NCBI GenBank assembly: GCA_945878835.1
Contig: CAMCUG010000039.1
Span: forward strand, 1-9,848
DNA length: 9,848 nt
Direction: 5' to 3'
Source: Chryseobacterium gleum
GTDB taxonomy: Bacteria > Bacteroidota > Bacteroidia > Flavobacteriales_D > Sanyastnellaceae
Part shown: piece by piece, positions 7,071 through 9,848 of the stretch
Layout: every line of letters begins with the position of its first letter
How positions within the stretch are numbered: position 1 is the first letter of the stretch
Position numbers and translations under genes: made by a program
The notes under the pieces: model-generated
Told to the model about the DNA's origin: nothing
Databases searched by the model: none
Seen by the model: only the letters and a program-made list of their open reading frames with translations

Positions 7071-7087
7071 ATTTTTCACTGAAAAAT
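7071..7087. repeat. 17-base palindrome upstream of the atpD promoter
   Basis: ATTTTTCA C TGAAAAAT is a perfect inverted repeat with eight-base arms and a one-base centre. Its centre (7079) is 23 bases upstream of the edge of the -7 box, so it covers the expected -33 region. It may be an operator or activator site for a dimeric protein; without other copies this is only a candidate. Confidence 0.45.
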
Positions 7088-7114
7088 GTCTTAATCTGCC
7101 ATTTTTTATTTAAC

Positions 7115-7131
7115 ACCTCGAAAATAGAGGT
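7115..7131. other. Small inverted repeat in the atpD/wzz intergenic region
   Basis: ACCTC (7115-7119) and GAGGT (7127-7131) could form a five-base stem with a seven-base loop. There is no adjacent long T run on the correct side for a convincing terminator. It lies between the two divergent promoters; apart from it, the two promoters and the palindrome at 7071-7087, I see nothing in the 198-base gap. Confidence 0.25.
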
Positions 7132-7165
7132 TGGGCAATATTTCCGAGCAAACTCCTTTAAGCAG

Positions 7166-7196
7166 TTCGAACCGCCTTCAAAAGACCTTACTTTTG
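7166..7196 (+). promoter_or_regulatory. Promoter of the wzz-like/O-antigen ligase pair
   Basis: A perfect -7 box, TACTTTTG (7189-7196), is preceded after 19 bases by TTCG (7166-7169), a three-of-four match to the -33 TTTG element. The start of transcription would be near 7202, giving a leader of roughly 14 bases before the ATG at 7216. The -33 region overlaps the eight-base palindrome GTTCGAAC (7165-7172). Confidence 0.8.
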
Positions 7197-7215
7197 CAGG
7201 ACCATTGACCAAAGC

Positions 7216-8229
7216 ATGAATAACCAAGGAAATAACTCTGAAGAATCCCTGAATTCGTCTAATCTATTAGTCGTTGTCTTCAAGTGGAGAAAACATCTGT
7301 TCCTCGTAACAGCAGCAGCAGCAATAATTGCGGCAGGCGCCTCTTTTCTGATTACAGAAAAATACAAAAGCACTGTCGTGCTTTTCGCTTCGCAGCAGCA
7401 CAGCTTCGGGGAGCAACTTTTAGAAGATGTAAAGAAATCTGACGTTCTTGCCTATGGCGAGGAAGAAGACGCCGAGCGATTGATGCAGATTATTAACTCG
7501 GATCAAGTTCGAGGAAGAATTATAGAGAAGTATAACCTATGGGAAGTGTATGACATTGCCAAAACAGACCGCGGAGCCAATACTTTAATTGGCAAGGAAT
7601 ACAACGAAAACGTTTCTGCTGACTTAACCCGCTTCGGGTCCATTGAAATCAAGGTGCTAGACGCCTCTCCAGAGCGCGCTAGAGACATTGCCAACGACAT
7701 TGCACAACTTACCGACTCGGTGAGTAACCAAATGCGCAGCGACCGCGCTATGTCGGCTTTCTTGTATGCAAAGTCTTCGCTGGAAACACTTCAAACCGAA
7801 ATAAAAATTCTTGAAGACTCCATGCAGTATCTCCAGGAGAAAGGCGTTTACAGCTACAAAGACCAGATTGCCTACTTAACAGAACAATTCGGAACCGCTA
7901 TTGTGGAAGGACACCCCGATCGCGCGCAAGAAATCAAAGTTCAAATGGATTTTCTTTCTAAATACGGAACGCGTTACAAGAAAATTGAAAGCGAAATTGA
8001 CGGAGGATATGAGAAAATGCAGATCCTGAGAAAGCGTTACGACTTGATGAAGATTGACGTTGAGTCTGATATTTCTTCGCACCTTGTTGTAGATAAGGCC
8101 GCGGCTGCCGATAAAAAGTCATACCCCATTCGATGGCTCATTGTTGTGGTGAGTGCCATGGCTACATTCGTCTTCGGCGTTGTGGTGATTTTAGTTCGCG
8201 ACAACATTGAAAAGTTGAAAAAGGCGTAA
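7216..8229 (+). CDS. Wzz-type polysaccharide chain-length determinant protein
   Basis: This inner-membrane protein is predicted to set polysaccharide chain length or assist export, as a polysaccharide co-polymerase. The architecture supports this: a cytoplasmic N-terminus, a first membrane segment (about 27-46), the following YKSTVVLFASQ strand typical of the Wzz N-terminal domain, a long helical periplasmic region with coiled-coil character (about 165-290), and a second membrane segment (about 307-327) followed by the short basic tail RDNIEKLKKA. At 337 residues it has no C-terminal tyrosine kinase domain, unlike Wzc-type proteins, and no outer-membrane partner gene is adjacent. It heads a two-gene transcript with the O-antigen ligase-like gene, which follows after one codon in the same frame. 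The ATG at 7216 is chosen because it follows the promoter closely and leaves a normal N-terminus. The exact polysaccharide is unknown. Confidence 0.82.
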   Translation: MNNQGNNSEESLNSSNLLVVVFKWRKHLFLVTAAAAIIAAGASFLITEKYKSTVVLFASQQHSFGEQLLEDVKKSDVLAYGEEEDAERLMQIINSDQVRGRIIEKYNLWEVYDIAKTDRGANTLIGKEYNENVSADLTRFGSIEIKVLDASPERARDIANDIAQLTDSVSNQMRSDRAMSAFLYAKSSLETLQTEIKILEDSMQYLQEKGVYSYKDQIAYLTEQFGTAIVEGHPDRAQEIKVQMDFLSKYGTRYKKIESEIDGGYEKMQILRKRYDLMKIDVESDISSHLVVDKAAAADKKSYPIRWLIVVVSAMATFVFGVVVILVRDNIEKLKKA

Positions 8230-8232
8230 GCA

Positions 8233-9684
8233 GTGAAGGCCTTCACAGCACTTATTCAAAACAAACCAATTCTATTTTGGGGAAGCATCTTCGCTCTTAC
8301 GCAAGCGGTTGCTGTTGCGTTTGAAATATACTTTCTATTTATTCTTCCTGCTGCCCTGTTTGCCTTGTGGTTGGCCATTCACAAAATCGAATGGGTGTGG
8401 TTCTTCAGTGTAATGGCCACTCCATTGAGTATTAATTTAGAGGAGATGGAAGTGGCTCACATAGGCATGTATCTGCCTACAGAACCAATAATCGCTGCTC
8501 TTTTACTCTTGATGATTTTCAAAATCATTTCCGGAAAAAGCGTTGACCGCAGAATATTCAAACATCCTTTCACCTACATTATCGGCTTGTATTTATTGTG
8601 GATGGTTTTCACGGCGGTTACAAGTGAGTACCCGCTTGTTTCATTCAAATTCATTGCCACACGACTCTGGTTTATCTCTGGATTTTATTTACTCGGAGCT
8701 CATCTTTTCCAAGACCTTTCCAACATAAAAAAATTCTTCGCTAGCTATCTAGCTCCGTTGTGTATTGTAATCATTTACACTGTAACAAGGCACGCGCAAT
8801 TCAACTTCGACAAAGAGAGTGCGCATTGGGTTATGGAACCTCTATTTAAAGATCACACGAGTTACGGGGCTGTCTTGGCTATGTTTTTTCCTGTTACCAT
8901 TGGCTTACTTTTTCTGAAAAAGAAAAGCCCCTTGGTGACCTTCTTAATATACGCTGCCCTACTCATTGTGTCCATTGGACTTGTGCTGTCTTTCACACGA
9001 GCGGCTTGGGTTTCTGTTGTCGTTGCATTTGGAGTGCTCGTGGTCATGATGCTTCGCATTCCGCTTAGATATGTTCTCTTCGGGGCACTTCTATCAGGAA
9101 GTGTATTTTATGTTTCGTGGGACACTATTCAGCAGCAACTTGGGCAGAACAAACAAGAGAGTAGCGACAAATTAGATGAACACGTTTCTTCTATTTCCAA
9201 CGTGTCTTCTGACGCTTCGAATTTAGAGCGATTGAATCGATGGCATTGCGCAATGGAAATGTTTCACAGAAGACCTATTTTGGGTTGGGGCCCTGGAACT
9301 TATCAATTCGTCTACGCCCCGTTTCAGCAAGCGAAGGATCGAACGATCATAAGCACAAACAATGGTGATGGTGGTAACGCACACAGCGAATACTTGGGTC
9401 CGCTTGCGGAAGAAGGGGTATTGGGCATGCTGCTCTTCATTTCAATTTTTGTGTATACTCTCATACTCGGATTTAAATTGTTTTACGCGGCTGTAGAGAG
9501 AGAGCACCGGGCAATTATAGCTAGTGCGTTCTTAGGATTGATAACGTATTTCGTGCACGGCACCTTGAACAATTATTTGGACACGGACAAGGCATCGGTG
9601 CCGTTTTGGGGATTCATGGGAATCTTAGTTGCGATGGATCTATTCCATTTGAAAAAAGAAAAAGAAACTATTTCCAGCAAATAG
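8233..9684 (+). CDS. O-antigen ligase/polymerase family membrane protein (Wzy_C domain)
   Basis: A polytopic inner-membrane protein of 483 residues with about ten to twelve hydrophobic segments. Family marks are SFTRAAW (253-259), a large periplasmic loop (about 296-395) holding NLERLNRW, RPILGWGPGTY (347-357) and AHSEYLGPLAEEGVLG (383-398), and then VHGTLNNYLDTDK (441-453). The Arg in TRAAW and the His in AHSEYL are positions I expect to matter in this superfamily. Members either polymerise repeat units (Wzy), ligate O-antigen to lipid A core (WaaL), or glycosylate proteins; sequence alone does not decide. The neighbouring Wzz-like protein points toward polymerisation. The start is GTG at 8233, three bases after the wzz stop and in frame with it; the next in-frame Met (residue 61) would remove the first membrane segments. 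The gene ends in TAG and overlaps the convergent phosphatase gene by 17 bases. Confidence 0.87.
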   Translation: MKAFTALIQNKPILFWGSIFALTQAVAVAFEIYFLFILPAALFALWLAIHKIEWVWFFSVMATPLSINLEEMEVAHIGMYLPTEPIIAALLLLMIFKIISGKSVDRRIFKHPFTYIIGLYLLWMVFTAVTSEYPLVSFKFIATRLWFISGFYLLGAHLFQDLSNIKKFFASYLAPLCIVIIYTVTRHAQFNFDKESAHWVMEPLFKDHTSYGAVLAMFFPVTIGLLFLKKKSPLVTFLIYAALLIVSIGLVLSFTRAAWVSVVVAFGVLVVMMLRIPLRYVLFGALLSGSVFYVSWDTIQQQLGQNKQESSDKLDEHVSSISNVSSDASNLERLNRWHCAMEMFHRRPILGWGPGTYQFVYAPFQQAKDRTIISTNNGDGGNAHSEYLGPLAEEGVLGMLLFISIFVYTLILGFKLFYAAVEREHRAIIASAFLGLITYFVHGTLNNYLDTDKASVPFWGFMGILVAMDLFHLKKEKETISSK

Positions 9685-9848
9685 CCAGAATGGCTACATC
9701 GTCGTTGAACAGACAGTCCCCGCGGAATTTGTTTGCGGCATTCTCAACTGAAAGACAAACATCCTTAGCATGAGAGCCCTTTATATTTCGTTCAATGCCT
9801 TCAATTTCGAAATAATCTCCATCAGCATTGTTCACTTCAACAAGTCCA
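9668..9848 (-). CDS. C-terminal end of a probable SpoIIE/PP2C-type serine phosphatase (partial)
   Basis: Fifty-nine codons plus a TAG stop are visible; the gene continues past the right edge. The segment begins GLVEVNNADGDYFEIEGIER and ends LFNDDVAILAICWK. This matches the end of SpoIIE-like PP2C phosphatases: a (D)GL(x)E(x)xNxxG(x)xF stretch, a helical region (AKDVCLSVENAANKF), and the metal-binding DD followed by a hydrophobic strand. Such proteins dephosphorylate serine or threonine on regulatory partners and in Bacteroidota are often fused to sensory, tetratricopeptide or seven-helix modules, which would lie outside the window. The two Asp of NDDVAIL fit the conserved metal-ligand motif. 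It converges on the O-antigen ligase-like gene and overlaps its last 17 bases. The identification rests on a short fragment. Confidence 0.72.
   Translation of the reverse strand, partial: GLVEVNNADGDYFEIEGIERNIKGSHAKDVCLSVENAANKFRGDCLFNDDVAILAICWK
9682..9696. other. Inverted repeat at the end of the O-antigen ligase-like gene
   Basis: TAGCCA GAA TGGCTA is a perfect six-base-arm inverted repeat that starts at the TAG stop codon of the ligase-like gene and lies inside the coding end of the convergent phosphatase gene. It has no T run, so it is at best a weak terminator or a structure protecting the mRNA end; coding coincidence is possible. Confidence 0.35.

Noticed and set aside
7160..7180. 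Possible tRNA T-arm (GTTCGAAC)
   Set aside because: The flanking bases do not form the five-base T stem on either strand and no acceptor or anticodon arms can be drawn.
7030..7227. Minus-strand 65-codon open frame upstream of atpD
   Set aside because: It runs through both divergent promoters and the palindrome, and its product resembles nothing known.
1..9848. A new defence, mobile or RNA-guided system
   Set aside because: No spaced direct repeats, transposase, integrase, nuclease, toxin-antitoxin pair or reverse transcriptase is visible; nearly every base falls in recognisable housekeeping or polysaccharide genes.

Overview
The window is a compact chromosomal segment from a member of the Bacteroidota, probably a Flavobacteriales-like bacterium. 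The evidence is: an F1 ATP synthase beta-epsilon pair (atpD-atpC) separate from the other ATP synthase genes; a very short epsilon subunit; promoters with the Bacteroidota -7 box TAnnTTTG (two perfect TACTTTTG copies in one intergenic region); almost no Shine-Dalgarno sequences before start codons; and a large multi-repeat DUF349 protein. The species cannot be named from this sequence.

Left part (1-2031, all minus strand): recX (recombination regulator), prfB (peptide chain release factor 2) and the N-terminal third of fumC (class II fumarase) lie head to tail with gaps of 35 and 19 bases. prfB needs a +1 programmed frameshift at an in-frame UGA, so the protein begins at 1504, upstream of the apparent open frame that starts at 1434. 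Middle part: a divergent gap, then a plus-strand gene for a 562-residue protein with about five DUF349 repeats. It meets the minus-strand group atpD-atpC-tig (F1 beta, F1 epsilon, trigger factor) at one strong hairpin terminator that works in both directions (3838-3868).

Right part: a 198-base intergenic region (7018-7215) carries divergent promoters. One serves atpDC(-tig) and has a 17-base palindrome just upstream. The other serves a plus-strand pair encoding a Wzz-type polysaccharide chain-length protein and an O-antigen ligase/polymerase-family membrane protein. These two genes are in the same frame, separated by only the stop codon plus one codon. The second gene overlaps by 17 bases the end of a convergent minus-strand gene, whose visible 59 residues look like the C-terminus of a SpoIIE/PP2C-type phosphatase.

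Functionally this is mostly housekeeping: translation termination, protein folding, energy metabolism and DNA repair control, with a small surface-polysaccharide module. I see no mobile element, CRISPR array, tRNA, rRNA, toxin-antitoxin or defence system, and no clear new multi-gene system. The points most worth a second look are the prfB recoding site with its possible competing hairpin, and the palindromes at the atpD and recX promoters.
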